Below are positions 24,201 to 33,960 of a stretch of DNA of 64,000 bases, one piece after another. Under the pieces are notes generated by a model. The model had not been told where the DNA came from. It saw nothing but the letters and a program-made list of their open reading frames with translations, and did not search any database. A program made the translations under genes and the position numbers. Each line of letters starts with the position of its first letter. The stretch's first letter is position 1. Source of the stretch: Nannochloropsis oceanica (Eukaryota > Sar > Eustigmatophyceae > Eustigmatales > Monodopsidaceae); assembly GCA_004519485.1 (NCBI GenBank), contig CP038128.1, forward strand, positions 575,001 to 639,000, in the 5' to 3' direction.

Positions 24201-27200
24201 GGCTCAAGATCAATGGGGATCAGCTCCGTATCCAGCCCCTTGCCTACATAGCTCTCCACACACAACTGATGATGAGTCAAATCCAAATAAACCTGCAACG
24301 AGCTCTTGGCACTTATCGATGACACCGTAAACAGCCACAAAATCTGCTGCGTGATCCCTCCCTCCTCATCTGTAGCAGGCGCACCATCCCCCCACACCTC
24401 TTCCTCCCCCCTCTCCTCATCCAGCTTCGACACCGCGAAGTCCGTCGCCTCTACCCCAAACCGAAACCAACATGAATAAGTGAACCCCGAGGAGGAGGTA
24501 ATTGGCTGCGTACCACCCACCGTAGGCACCATTACAAATCGCATCCCCTCTGAATATGCAGTGGCAGCATAAACAGAATCAAAATCCATGATCCCAATCT
24601 CCTTGGGTTCCTCACATGCCCACTTCCGAGCCAAAGCTAGCAAGTCCCTTCTCCCCCCACCTAAGCGCAGGAAAGGGACAGAATCGGAGGTTTCTGCAAG
24701 CTCGGCAAGGATGAGGAGACTTCTCCATTGCTTCTCTAGGGCGGTGCGTCGTCGTTTGGCCAAATCGGGGTGCAGGGCAACTTGGCGTCGGAAGGACGGA
24801 CAGAGGACAATGGCCCCATCCTTGTTCAAAAATAAGGGTCGACCCAAGCAGCGGAGCATAGAAATGGTATCGGGGACTGTAACACGATGCCGTCCACTTA
24901 GGTAGAGGAGGCGGAGAAGATGGCTGTAGAGGGGATCTTCGGGATCGTTCAAGATGCCGTAAAATTGGTCGAGGACCTGCCGCAAGGCTCCGGCGAGACA
25001 GAGTTGCTCGGCGGCCACATACGTGCTGTTAGCGATAAGCTGGAGGAGTTTTTGGAGGATGTATGTGGCGACACTCCGGGGGAGCTCGGTGAGGAGGGAG
25101 AAAAGTAGGAGGGCGGCATCGGCATTCTTGACTGTTGCTTGTAGATACCCCTTTCCTCCGCAGGTACCGATAAAGCTCGTTTCTTCAGTGACCATCATGA
25201 AAATGCATTCGACGATTTCACGGGAAAAGCGCTCGCGGGTTAAGACCTTGGAGTTGAGCAGGCAGCACTTGAGGGTGTCGTACCCGATTTCGTTCTTGAG
25301 ATATTGTCGGTTTTCAACGCGTGCGCGTAAATTCCCTAACACCTTGCCGGAAATTGCAAGGGTTATAATGCGGATGATCTGCTTGATGAGCTCAAGGCAG
25401 ATTTCTTGTTCGTGGCCTGCTTCAAGGACGTTATGCAAGTGCTCGGTCTCGTCGACGACTTTCACCGGCAGCGGTAGTGGCAACATGTCCTTGGAAATGG
25501 TGTGCGGGACAACTGTGACAGCCGAGGAAGAGGATGCGGAGGAGGAACAGAAGCCTCCATCAAAACTCCCACCCCCAAGGCTACCATGATCCTCCTCCTC
25601 CTCACTCACCAGAGAGCCTTTCGAAGTATCAACTACCACATCCATCCCACTTCCCTCCTTGCCTTCTTCCACCATAAACGCCCCATCCAAACTCGACAAC
25701 GCCGCCACTGTCGCCTCGAAGCCACAAAACGACCTCCACAATTCATTTGCCACCGAGTTTGACGTCAAAATGTCCTTCATCGCTTTCAATACCACCAGCT
25801 GCCGCCACCTCTCGTGCCGACTGCTTTGCAGCAGCTCAACCAAACATGTCAAATCATCGCGAAGCCCCGCATGGTCTGCCAATGCCGCCAGCTGCAAAAC
25901 CTTTAACGCCGCCAAAGTGCTTCTTAACCCCAATTCTCCAATAATATCATACAAAACCTGCTGTAATCGGACCCCGCGGAAGAATCTCGAGGCTGCCCCC
26001 GGGGTCTCTTGCAGCATGATCACCAACACACGGCAGACCAAGCAAACCACCTCGTCCACGCCTGCAGGTGTTGCGATCATGCTACTACTCACATTCCCCT
26101 TTGCTGCCTGATGCTCTTCCTCAATTGCTATCGCAGCTGCTGCCGCTGCTGCTGCTGTTGCTGCTGCAGTCTTATTAGCTTCTTCCACCGCCCGGGCCAG
26201 GAGGGGGTAAAACACCTCACCAAGCACGCCGGTTGTCCCCAGGACCTCCACAAATTGGTGATCAAATTGCATGAGTTTCTCCAGCGTCTCACACACCATC
26301 TCCACATTCTCGTGCAAGGCCTTATTTACCGCCACTATCGCCACCTTCTCCTGTTGCTGCTGCTGCTGCTGCTGCTCCCCGTGGATGGCCCCCAGGAACG
26401 CCTCACAACAAGACATAAATGTATATGCGGCCGCGTGCAACGCGTCAGTCGGTGCACAATTTGCTACGCCCGAACACACATACTCCAACGTCTTGATTAC
26501 CATCAACTTCAAATCTGGGGAACGAAATGACGAAAGACAAGCCAAAAACAGACTCAACGCCTGGAACCTCGGCTCAAGCAATGCATAATTCCGTGGATGG
26601 TTGCTGTAAATCTGCAGCAGCGTGCTCAATAGCTGCAGCTGCAGCTCCTCCCTTTCCTCCACCACCCCTGGATATTCTTGCTCTACTTTCGACGACTGCC
26701 GCAGGTGCTCAATCGATTGACGAGTCACTGCCGTCAAGTCCATTGATGGCGCCTGCGGCCCCAAGGACGGTGGGGACTTCTTCCATGCTGCAGCAGTACC
26801 AGCACTCTTGCCTGCCTTCTTCGTACTCCAGCCCCTCTCCTCAGCAGGAACCGCCATGGCCCGCAACACCGGCGTGGCATCCACCAGAACATCTCGCAGC
26901 ACCTCAAACGCCGCAATATTTCTTGCCGGGTTGCCCAAGGCCGCCATACCCTCCCCATCATTCACTACTGCCATGCGCTCCATTTCATTTTCAACCCCCG
27001 TCCCTATCAAAAGCGTTAACCCTGCTAAAAGCTCAGGCCGGCGGTCAGAGGAAGACTGACGAATCATGAACCGAAAGACATCATACCCCTTCGCCTCGTG
27101 CAAGTCAGCCACAAGCACAGCAGAGTGTCGGCAGGAGTTACAAACCAAGGAAACGATCGCTTTTGCAGCCACTAACCACATCCCCGCCTTTTCAGCCGCC

Positions 27201-28156
27201 GGGCCTAATAGCAAATAATCCGCTAGAACATCATTTTTCTCCTTTCCGTCCTCGTCGTCAATCTCGTCCTCGGCCTCCTCCTCACGGCTGCTGCCAATCA
27301 GACATAAGTCAAACATGTCTTCAACCATTTTCATGACAATTTGCCTGTCGTGGATAAACCAGATCAAGGACGACGATAACGCTTTACTAGATATTGCCTC
27401 CGCCACCTGGAAGGCCGCGGCTTGGACGTGCCCCCCAGTGGGTGGGTAGGGGGCTGTGGTGAGTTTGAACAGCCCCTCCAGATGCTGACGTAGTTGCTCA
27501 ACCACAGCCCCTTCCTGGCAAAGTCTCACTAGGAGACGCGCTATTCTCGCCGTGGCATCCACAGTCAATGGAGCGGCAGCTGTAGCGGTGGTGGAGGAAG
27601 GCGACGCGTTTTCCAATTCAATCACCCGCATCAGACGTAGGCAGTGCCCGAGGTTGGGTGGTAAAGCAGCTTCGAGGCACCGCGAAACAAATTGGGGATG
27701 ATCCAGTAAAGGCTCCAAGGAGCCTAAGCTTATGATAGGTCCCGCCTTTTCCACCACTTCTTCTTCAGTTCCCGTCTGGGCCCATGGCGGGCTTGGGCTG
27801 GTATCGGCAGCCCCTGCCAAGAGAGCTAGCAAGTCATCCGTGCCCGCCCACCGCGATGACTCATTCTGCTGCTGCTGCTGATGGTGGTGCTGTGCCTCCT
27901 TGGCACTCCGTAGGATGCGCTGAATCTCCCGCACGAGGTTCTCGCACACGTCGGTGATTTGGTGGCCCCTTGCCATGTCCTCGGCGCTCAGCGGGGTCCC
28001 TCCCCCCCGGTAATTGGCAACAGATCCAAAGCCCCCCACCCGGCTGCCACCAGGAGAAGAGGGGTCACCATCACTGCTCGTATTGTTACCCTCACCACCG
28101 CGGCGTTTGCCCGCGCCGGTGGCCGAAGACGCCACACGGGAAAGCCAGGCGTGCAT
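15230..28156 (-). CDS. Giant BEACH-WD40 protein (neurobeachin/LRBA/LvsA family), single exon
   Basis: BEACH proteins of this size are cytosolic scaffolds for vesicle traffic, lysosome or contractile-vacuole fusion and autophagy. One uninterrupted frame of 4308 codons starts at the ATG at 28156. Domains by approximate residue: an N-terminal armadillo/HEAT-like half; a concanavalin/LamG-like domain about 1219-1350 (SSGFTYSCWFRF to AVYLNGIEV); a DUF4704-like region after about 1500 (RNLSGTSHQNLDIYHEPCYR); and a long acidic Ser-rich linker about 2700-3400. Then come PH-BEACH about 3435-3490 and BEACH about 3527-3820, with NFEYLMHLNALAGRS, YPVFPWVLSDY, PFHYGTHYS, IPEFFYLPEFLTN and NLFVHLTYEGVVD. 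WD40 repeats follow from about 3985 to the end (GSKDSTIRVW, GGADRLAVAWDV). All BEACH core motifs are intact. It takes up one fifth of the window and has no intron, unlike most neighbours. The order ConA-PH-BEACH-WD40 excludes the short FAN type. Confidence 0.95.
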   Translation of the reverse strand: MHAWLSRVASSATGAGKRRGGEGNNTSSDGDPSSPGGSRVGGFGSVANYRGGGTPLSAEDMARGHQITDVCENLVREIQRILRSAKEAQHHHQQQQQNESSRWAGTDDLLALLAGAADTSPSPPWAQTGTEEEVVEKAGPIISLGSLEPLLDHPQFVSRCLEAALPPNLGHCLRLMRVIELENASPSSTTATAAAPLTVDATARIARLLVRLCQEGAVVEQLRQHLEGLFKLTTAPYPPTGGHVQAAAFQVAEAISSKALSSSLIWFIHDRQIVMKMVEDMFDLCLIGSSREEEAEDEIDDEDGKEKNDVLADYLLLGPAAEKAGMWLVAAKAIVSLVCNSCRHSAVLVADLHEAKGYDVFRFMIRQSSSDRRPELLAGLTLLIGTGVENEMERMAVVNDGEGMAALGNPARNIAAFEVLRDVLVDATPVLRAMAVPAEERGWSTKKAGKSAGTAAAWKKSPPSLGPQAPSMDLTAVTRQSIEHLRQSSKVEQEYPGVVEEREELQLQLLSTLLQIYSNHPRNYALLEPRFQALSLFLACLSSFRSPDLKLMVIKTLEYVCSGVANCAPTDALHAAAYTFMSCCEAFLGAIHGEQQQQQQQQEKVAIVAVNKALHENVEMVCETLEKLMQFDHQFVEVLGTTGVLGEVFYPLLARAVEEANKTAAATAAAAAAAAIAIEEEHQAAKGNVSSSMIATPAGVDEVVCLVCRVLVIMLQETPGAASRFFRGVRLQQVLYDIIGELGLRSTLAALKVLQLAALADHAGLRDDLTCLVELLQSSRHERWRQLVVLKAMKDILTSNSVANELWRSFCGFEATVAALSSLDGAFMVEEGKEGSGMDVVVDTSKGSLVSEEEEDHGSLGGGSFDGGFCSSSASSSSAVTVVPHTISKDMLPLPLPVKVVDETEHLHNVLEAGHEQEICLELIKQIIRIITLAISGKVLGNLRARVENRQYLKNEIGYDTLKCCLLNSKVLTRERFSREIVECIFMMVTEETSFIGTCGGKGYLQATVKNADAALLLFSLLTELPRSVATYILQKLLQLIANSTYVAAEQLCLAGALRQVLDQFYGILNDPEDPLYSHLLRLLYLSGRHRVTVPDTISMLRCLGRPLFLNKDGAIVLCPSFRRQVALHPDLAKRRRTALEKQWRSLLILAELAETSDSVPFLRLGGGRRDLLALARKWACEEPKEIGIMDFDSVYAATAYSEGMRFVMVPTVGGTQPITSSSGFTYSCWFRFGVEATDFAVSKLDEERGEEEVWGDGAPATDEEGGITQQILWLFTVSSISAKSSLQVYLDLTHHQLCVESYVGKGLDTELIPIDLEPGQWHHFMLVHRRARNLLSNTKNTLAVYLNGIEVAEAFKTDHVSFLESPTSRCFIGVPLPDTLKVNESVLRGAVAPIWHLGPVILTLEALPVPQAAVAIYATGPSYVGSFQGERPVHSNIQAIVTALLARLHRGGAAPTAAAAASTGGGETTSALLARGLQDVLRMDHRRTREEGLAALLSLRIPLEQVVFSFHAGHASPCEITPRNLSGTSHQNLDIYHEPCYRLVNTIGHLCEDGRAQWGVVFGDGALMNPLSISDSVFGIAGPQILFPLLEVADSPTALCVVLELVKVFCRGHTANLECMQGSGYRVMVFLLARKKHLFSPDVLRACVALAVDTKTKAKHDSRSRGASTQEQAATSAVFPPSPSPGHGHIMDESAASFSFTTASSAPSSFFSSSKVLVDAAALKYLVLNWELWGGSNDRAIVIALLKELNGLVAPQNPNAVFNAYRLHSLGLVRWTLSVMMQAAKLSSAGQAGGWVLPRISLEDAHWARTSAALPDKLLTRCGELLQRLLLTRVAENDVNDMASVLLSTVAQRPSSEKFTSTTTDGVSINSIATTTLKSSLHPIVEVVKVSALNGAKGVLSAQSIVRIYLLEILIKVLTRQHDRIRQSSGGGAQGVVKKVMGFFSLETERLVGKPVGGSGGSSGSLAGAGRAGSGSGSSRSKSQCSEGAGAAAAAAARVVFPEDRQEILKAFSRCLSPDWFHSMLDSCRDALSISLTLRALFILFQEREDFVADFAEYDTGFGTLASSLPRISSSPIVLLPLFAMVVGMPMSQVPPLPDLKQTRLNALLESLVSGEESMHRLCRPLFGALMTALMENLNRNLLLGLTEEDGEVRVRAIYCVEETLGALKEALQGSMSFMEASKSKEFIIPVVQSIFACADVVDLLQQQNAGGRKTAKASVTATAEAAATTAAAEPVLGDTFKEELLPLADGFNGGGSSLPPTPGTTSSNSSNSSSRRFTTTDSSFSTSRSSVDARHNFEGAEAQRLLLLLKLVLRDSFLTPTGQAASDSTSAHALVREAFLAFPHTAMDAHIFAFYQTFLVLLTDLIKEALRSGDGILVGNTVAVCSVLFEVAQKGLLPPPLLATALELCLKAAREISGTRINKSLGSDLQQLLLANAISIGQAFSVVALRRAARYVDATRESEAILAAIHAHLHLLLSHTKRPVRGTASLGLSGVSTGGAGGLPPSTRAGVGGGVLSSTHGGKWRKTFAPNLPLDETGIDVPINVGSAGAGGASVTLSIPSTPSDLSQPVNSMSSVLSRVHDLCAQFGPDKDEPFVACLLSELRVFLLCGSEGGRYGRRRLAARVCEVLLKQRQNVMAELLSFEVREKQGKSGGKEKKILDIYSRGFLLLSSGVGEEGMGRGEVEADARLERFEEWFSSAEAGEEVTQVFGMLRDKADMLLPDDMIPTVDVLNRLQAAKVPAFSLGQSSAHARLTRGEQLNVRKAFETFINFHQHIIRSGLADIANGSMHWKEVLCSLRGVVSVWEGVDVHKGKEENRWATASPDAKEAATRSLHQNFMWRLDLTEGPERMRRRMKRNYEFEEVYNVMERPVLEPFVTGQLPSGVVAALEEEEKGGEEGKEVKEEEWEDDEEEGKLEGGNGEGAGERSVCTPPGRCSSTGGGEGGEEGEAGSASLVGSLSASSLEGMLMQDVDFDLRATTKLIKQVALVHMHSGVGRGGEKVKGYRRHDEEYDEEDLIDLYESEDGKKGLVELPGVLNRAADDSQLISDVDTTVGEKKEEEKTGKKLAKRVERRKREEDRSLSLAGSSPDESRGEGERDEVSSETKTSFSGREMTADSLDLGATACPFNDTVVAMKAGGRIGTALGDSVNIVGDSRSGGGSSTSAPLDLIHDESQDTSSSTLPPALRTQVSMADIDSSHQSNTSGSLALLAMEAAAACSESNDGDLVANELIAGFVDESDGPILRLYNVQRCTGLEVNPALLLFCRHGLVIVDGFAKVAGGEGSSSGSCISIKRVALSSTAYSNSNATFSGATSSTSITDSSGTYRSSSSIPQQVVSGIIGGKDTGVSNSAAQSFTSSTTPTTSSFSTEDLDHRFNVYLRASDIQRDGCRPSAAATCMKTLNNPPLPSTSSIRKVPYYQGTEEDEGFAKATASLGRIGFDLENPPHVERMRFDRLKILYKRRYQFRHVAIEFFDVDGKSFLVALQTPDEQTQVVDLVMDAPLVKSVFWSNNQDGALQKLGGGGRINYKRFMAHWRQQLTSKWQNGRMTNFEYLMHLNALAGRSVHDLTQYPVFPWVLSDYTSVDLDLNNPSVYRDLRKPMGALGETRAKQFRERFDQLASLVEDLSPEEAAGEAPPFHYGTHYSCAGYVLYYLLRLEPYARLHLQLQGGKFDKADRLFRDIKSSWDSASRENLQDVRELIPEFFYLPEFLTNHNQFDYGWLQKGLAVNHVMLPPWAKGDAREFVRLQRMALESKYVSENLSYWIDLIFGCKQTGPEAVEAQNLFVHLTYEGVVDIDAIQDPVIREATIAQIHNFGQTPSRLFKRPHPVRRVPVPLQSFQQDEGSVTLTGGTAAVAGLGGSSIAGYVSNSSSSSGSIVPRYIDPSSLAWHQYTTPSLCIVGAPQTIALRPTSTAQLGAPYGGAIPSAVQPVGDVWTVKDRAVGVGLDCALVPPNLVKYARYGSPDYGLAFRVAVPTTRHQYIDRVVSVHEQLHLGAVNCLALDEAGELAVTGSKDSTIRVWCMSKQQAYAQPPQLHSASGGGGKTLSLQATLCGHSNEILCVDVAAQLGILLSGGADRLAVAWDVRDFTSQRVLVGHASPVTSVSINKRTGDMVTLGGVDIRVWSVTGEPLAQVSAIAVVKEVPTCVVATDCPEWQNGVVAVTGHDNGKLCLWGLQNLSDDMPGRSVIDGEVTAAVVAMAGEGSPGGGGEGGRRDRVCKSSGDESNSGEEEVDVGSNTGTTQGRQLRVMQILQGVHTASITAIRVGRDQRDLAVGDAMGRCSRWASVRLDQLPEKEIMELALTARKM

Positions 28157-28770
28157 CGCAGTTGAATGGGAGACCTCTTGGCCACTTGGTTTCGCTACCT
28201 CGTTGCCGTCGTCGTCCAGGGAGTCATACTGGTATTACTATTCCTGCTATATCCAAGACACCCGTATTGTAGGCCTGTGCGAGTGTCGTGGGTATGGGCG
28301 ACGGAAACGTATGAGATAAAGCTCGTGGGTTTGGTTATATGGTGATGATGCTGATGATGGAGGTGCCTCCCATTGGCTGCAAGCTTCGCGTTGACCATGT
28401 CAGTGACCACACAAGGGCCAAGCCCTGCCATTAATAAGTGCATTACCAGACAGGGAGAGGGCATTTATGGATGCATTAGCGAAGGCATCTCGAGCGAGTC
28501 TCTGTCCTGGAGAGCGAGGAAGAAGCCCGCCCCTGCGCGCCACTGCGCCATCGGGCATCTCTTGGCTGCCCATGTCTTGGTATCGTTGCGGCCCTGAGAA
28601 ATTTACTCCTCGCCACTATACATCCTGCCTCTCCAACTTATCAACAAAGTTCAGCTGATGACTCACACCACATTTTTTTACGCTTCATATCCAAATAGAC
28701 AGCCAGCTAAGGGACAACAAGCCACTGCTGCCACTTCACCTAGATACTATTGCGTCCACGACACTACGAC
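28157..28770. promoter_or_regulatory. Divergent spacer between the BEACH gene and RRP12
   Basis: 614 nt between two oppositely oriented start codons; both promoters must lie here or in transcribed leader. Small open frames occur on both strands but look like noise. No specific promoter element is claimed. Confidence 0.5.
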
Positions 28771-31700
28771 ATGGCCGCGCTGGATAATGCCGCTGCTATG
28801 GACGCCCCGCCACAGCATCAAGAGGATGCCTTTGCAGCATTTCGGAATGCCAAGCACGACCCGGCCCGACGCGAGGTAAGTGTTGGTGTGTTTGTAAAAC
28901 GGAGAGGAAAGTTGGGATGGGGGGGGAGGTCTCTGCGGGGCCATTGCTTCTTCACCCTCCCGGCAGGGGATCAGGGGTCTACTTATTTTGAGAAGGAATC
29001 CAGCCAGGCATTTTTCACGAATATGCGACATCCGTTTGTTGTGTGCCATGGTCCTTGGACATGTACAGTGTCGATATCCTAATGACGCCTCCACTCACCT
29101 CTCCCTTTTCCCACCAATTCCAAAACACAGCATCTCATAATCCTCACGGCCATTGAAGAGATGATTCGCGAACGCAAGCATCTCCCCTCCCCCTCTTTCT
29201 CACACAGTCTACCAAGCGCCAACGAGTATTTTGCCGCCATCATGACAGCGCTGGAAGCAAATGACCAATCACACACTCCCGAGCTTGTCTGCCTCCTCGA
29301 TGCCATCATGGGCCATGTCGACAAGTCTATCCTCCGCGGGAAATGCAAATCCATCTCCGCCGTGCTCACCCTCCTGCTCAAAATAAATCTTGAACACGAA
29401 ATGACGGCCTTTGTCCGGGACCTGGTCGCGTGCTTAGGCAAGCTTTTGCTAGCACAAGAAGTATCGAGCGCCGCGTGGAGCAGCCCGGGGTTGCTGAAAA
29501 CGTTCTTCGGCTTACTTTCTTGTTTCAGGGAGAAACGACCCAAGGTCCGCAAGGCCGCCATGCAAGCAACGGTGGAGCTATTAAGGCTGCACGCTGAAAA
29601 GAAGGTGTGGGTATTGGGGAAGCAGGTGACGGAATTTTCGGGGAATGTCTTAGAGGCGTGCACAGCGAGTGATTGTGTGCCGACGTTGCATTTGCTCGGT
29701 TTCTTACAAGAAGCGTTGCCGTTTATGCCTGAGGAAGGTACCAAGAAGCTGGCCGAACGATTGTTGGCGTTACAGGGCTTGGATAATTCCCTGGTCCTCC
29801 AAGCGAGTCTGCATGCGTTACGGGCGCTGGTGAAGGCACAAGAGCCGAAGAACAACAGCAGCAGCAGCATGCAGCAACTGGAGAGGGAGAAGAGTGGATT
29901 GTCCTCTGCCTTTCTACTACAGCTTTCGATGGCTGTGTTAGGCTTGCAGCCTAAGAAGCAGGATGTTGGGGTCTGTCGAGCATTTTGTGAGCTGATTGCG
30001 ACCTGCATGGAGTGCCAGGCCAAGCGTGGTGCTGCCGCTGAAGCAAGGCAACAGCTCCTCCCCCGTACGATTCAAGCGTTGGTTGCGCGATGTGAGACTG
30101 AAGCAGGGGATGTCCATGAGGCGGCTTGCTTAGCCATGCGTCTTTGCTTGGCAAGTGTTGCAGATAATGCTTCTCTGTCAAACCCCCAGGATCGAAAATT
30201 CGTTGCCGAGGCCCTGGCCGCCGTGGGTAAGCTTCTAGATTACCGATACCAGCGCGCATGGAATGTCTGTTTGCCTTTTCTTGGATCGCTTTTCATCCAT
30301 TACAGGCAAGAAGCTGGAGGATTACTCAGCCCGTTATTGAAAAAAATGGCGTTTTTGCGGGATGCGGTGGCGACATCCTCCCCGGAGTTGGTCAAGCCTT
30401 TTGAGTCCTGTGTTGCTTCAGCCATTGAGGGGATGGGCATTGAGAGGGTGCTAGATGTGTTGCCTCTGATGGACATAACAAGTGCTGCTAGCAAAGATAC
30501 GACCCCGGCAGCGGGGACGGCAGCAAGGCGGGCGGTCTGGTTGTTACCGTTGTTGGCGTCGCATGGGAAGCGAGAGCCGGGGCGATTGACTTATTTTCAC
30601 GGGACTTTATTGCAGCTTGCGAGACAAAGTCACGAGGTGGTGGTGGCCGAGACGGCTTCGGCGAAACAGCTGCAATTGCATCGGCAAAGGGTACTGCAGA
30701 TTTGGGGGTTGTTGCCGGCTTTTTGCTCGTATCCGTTGGACATTCAGGAGGGGTTTGGTCCATTGGCTCCTGCCCTGGCTAATGCCTTGCAAGATGCGCG
30801 GTACCCTGAGCTATTGTTCACCGTATGTCAAGGGCTGCAGGTCCTGTTGCAATCGGTGCAGGACGCTGCTGCTGGTCCCAAGCGCGAGGCGGATTTGATG
30901 GTCTTGTCGGCGACGAGCAAGAAGTTCTTGCCGACGTTGTTTAACATTCTGGATGGGTGTGACTTGGAGGATAGTGTGAGTGGTGCTAAGGTGAAGGCAT
31001 TGTCAGATACAATTTCGGCTTACGCCCTTGTGGCGCCTCCGACGTTTGTGGGCAAATTGTTCAAGAAGCTTGTACAGAAGATGCTGGTGGCAACGCAGGA
31101 CGAGGATGGCATGGAGGAGGATGGGGCAGGGAAGAAAAAGAAGCCCTCGGCCTACTCGTCGCCGAGCAACCACAAGGCTGTCATATTGTGCGAACTTGCC
31201 TTGGCCTTAGTTCCTAGTTTGGATGCAGCAGGAATCGCTCTTCTCTACCGCATAATCCGTCCCCTTATCCGCCTCGACAGAGACGTGGCCCTGCAGAAAC
31301 GCGCTTATCGTGTGTTGGGTGCGTTGTGCGAACACCATGGCGACCGCTTTTTAGGACAAGCTGACACGAGGGAGGAACTCGTGCCGGTTTTAACGGATTC
31401 ACTTTTGACGTGCCATGTGTCTGCGAGGCAGATGCGACTACGGGTGCTGGGTGCTGTGGTGAAAACTTTGGATGGTAATGACCCCGCACAGTGGGACATG
31501 CTCGCAGGGCTGGTAGGAGAGGTATTACTTTGCCTCAAAGACGCAAATGGCAAGGCACGAGAAGCTGCGTATCAGGTCTTGACGGCCATGGCGCAGGTGA
31601 AAGAAGAGGAGGAGAATATGGAAGAGTTTAGTCAAGTGGTGCTAGCGGCGTTGGCGGCCGAGACCCCCCATATGCGGAGCGCTGCTGTGCTGGCACTTGC

Positions 31701-33054
31701 GCATTTGGTTTTTGAATTTGGTCCACAACGACCCGCGTTTCGCGCAACAATTCCCGAGTTGCTAAGCACGGTGTTGATGCTTGGGGTGGACCCCGTGAAG
31801 GAGGTTGTCAAGGCGGTGGTTAGTTTTGTGCGGATTTGCGTGGCTGCATGTCCGTTGGAGGGGCTGGAACCATTGCTACCTTCTGTGTTGGAGACACTGT
31901 TTGCGAGTAATTCTAAGATGAGGTTTCGTGCCAAAATTAAAATCATTTTGAAGAAGTTGTGTCGGAAATTTGGGTATGGTAAGATTTTGGCTTTAGCGCC
32001 GGTAACGGACCGAAGGCTGATTACTCATATTCAGAAGCAAGCGTTGAGGGGGGATAGGATCTCGTCAAATGCGGCGGCGGCGGGGATGGGGGGGGGAATG
32101 TCTGGTAAACGATTGGGAAATAATTTGGTAGCGTACGAGGATGAGGAGGAGGATGATGATGATAAGCAGTTTGAGTATTTGTTGGGGGAGGGGGAGGATG
32201 AGGATGAGAAAGACGAGGAAAGTGAGGAGGAGGACGAGGAGGGGGGCCAGGGTGTGGGAAAGACGATGGCGCCGTTTAGTCGGCGAAAGTTGAGGCCGGG
32301 AGAGGCGGCGGAATTGAAAGAAAGGAGAAAGGCTGAGAGTCAGGGCTTGATGGTAAGGGATTCGGGAATCATCGATTTGTTGGATTCTAGCATGATTCAG
32401 AACTTGAAGCTCCGAGGAGGAAAGGGAGGAAGGGAGGGAGGGAGGGAGGAGGGAGGGAGGGCACGGAAGAGGTTCCGGGATGAAGAGGAGGGGAGTGCAG
32501 ATAATTATGAGGGTGAAAGTGGCGAAGGTGATGATGATGATGAGGTGTTGGAGTTTAATGAGCAGGGGAGGTTGGTTGTGCATGATGCGGTGATAGAGGA
32601 AACAAATAGTGGGAAGCTACCTGCCACTCCCAAGGGAATGAATTACACAGATATGATGGCGGAGGACGCAGTTGAGAGCGACGAGCAAGAGGAGCTGAGA
32701 AAGGGCCAGAAAGGATTTGGCGGCACACACAAGCGGCAACGCGGAGCGGACGGGAAGCCAAAAAAAGAAAAGCACCGCAATGTGAGCAGGAAGGAGGCGC
32801 AACAGCAGCAGCAGCAGAGGAATCAGAGGCCTGGTACCGCTTACCAGAGCAAAAAGGCGGGAGGTGACGTAAAGCGAGAGGGGCAGTTGGAGCCCTATGC
32901 TTACATCCCTTTGAATGCCAAAACTTTAATTAGTAAGAAGACCAAGGGGGAGGCTGCGGCGAGTTTTGGGGCCGTGGTCGGAAATAATAAGCAGAGAAAA
33001 GAGGAGCAAGAGAAGAGGGGAGGGAGGAAAAACCGCAAGAGCGGGCGGAGGTAG
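28771..33054 (+). CDS. RRP12: Ribosomal RNA processing protein RRP12 (NUC173 HEAT-repeat protein)
   Basis: RRP12 is a nucleolar HEAT/ARM-repeat protein needed for maturation and nuclear export of pre-40S and pre-60S subunits. Exon 1 is 28771-28875 (ATG at 28771, GTAAGT donor) and exon 2 is 29131-33054, joining in phase 0 for about 1342 residues. The HEAT-repeat body begins at HLIILTAIEE and contains the family-typical REKRPKVRKAAMQATVELL. The NUC173 region lies roughly at residues 400-700. Further HEAT repeats (RSAAVLALAHLVFEFG, FRAKIKIILKKLCRKFGY) precede an acidic, Lys-rich C-terminal third with EDEEEDDDDK and the conserved ending YAYIPLNAKTLISKK, then a basic tail suited to nucleolar location. 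The length is near the 1228-1300 residues of yeast and human proteins. The 255-nt intron sits just after the first 35 codons. Confidence 0.93.
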
Positions 33055-33960
33055 AAGAGATACTGTACTTAGTAGCTGCCTCCATGCGGGAATGTAGGTC
33101 AAATCGTTTGAAGAAAAGCAGCTGAAAGGCGAAAGAAAGAAAAACAGAAGGGAGTAAATGAATGATACGTTCGTCCTTTTCTGTCCGCAGCAGCTGAAGC
33201 CGGGGCCAATTAGAATGAACACACAATCTCTGACATTTTCCACTTCAGAGGTAACGCAGTCTTGGTTAGCCTGTCTTTCTTTGTGCATCGTTCGTTTTCA
33301 GATTCATGTGAGAGACATTGTCCCCTCCGGAGCAGGCCGTATAAATGTATGTACTATGTTGCGCTCACTCGTCCCTCCCTCCCTCCCTCCCTCCCTCCTG
33401 ACCAGATGCATAGTAGCAGAGAAGTGCAGAAAAAGGGGGGGCAGAAAACGACTGAATGTTGGAAAATTCTGCTGATGCTGCGCTCTACTACCGGTACTGC
33501 GGCCTGCTATTTATGCTACTACCGCTGCTATTGTTTCTGATGGGTCTCATGAGCTCTATTACACACTTTCTTTTCTTATTCGGGCGAGAAAAAGATTAAA
33601 AAGTAACACGAAAATGCGCGGCATTCACACGCACATGTTAGCTTTCGTTCCGTCCCTCTCACATTCAGACACAGGCACACACACAGGCACACAAACACGC
33701 ACACACACATTAACTGATCCTCAAACTCGCATACGGTCCCCTTTCGCCCGCCCGCCCCACCTTCCTTCGCTCGCTTATGACTTCTCAAATACATTACTAT
33801 TATTTTCTTTCTACTCATTGCCTCTTCTTCATCTCCACCTGCTTCTGGTTGGATTCCCTCTTCGCGTCAATACCACCCCTTCCCCTCCTCATGCTTTCAG
33901 AAGGAAAGGCAGGCGTCTTCCACGTAACTAATTTTCTTTGACTTGGACGGAGTATTGTCT
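33055..33960. other. Convergent spacer with simple repeats
   Basis: 906 nt between the RRP12 stop and the P450-reductase stop. It contains a (CCCT)n run (about 33370-33400) and a CA-rich stretch (about 33668-33712). The open frames seen (for example 33158-33475) have no recognisable protein character. It probably holds both 3' UTRs. Confidence 0.55.

Noticed and set aside
29079-30023. 314-codon minus-strand frame opposite RRP12
   Set aside because: Shadow of the conserved RRP12 frame; the plus strand has the HEAT-repeat motifs.
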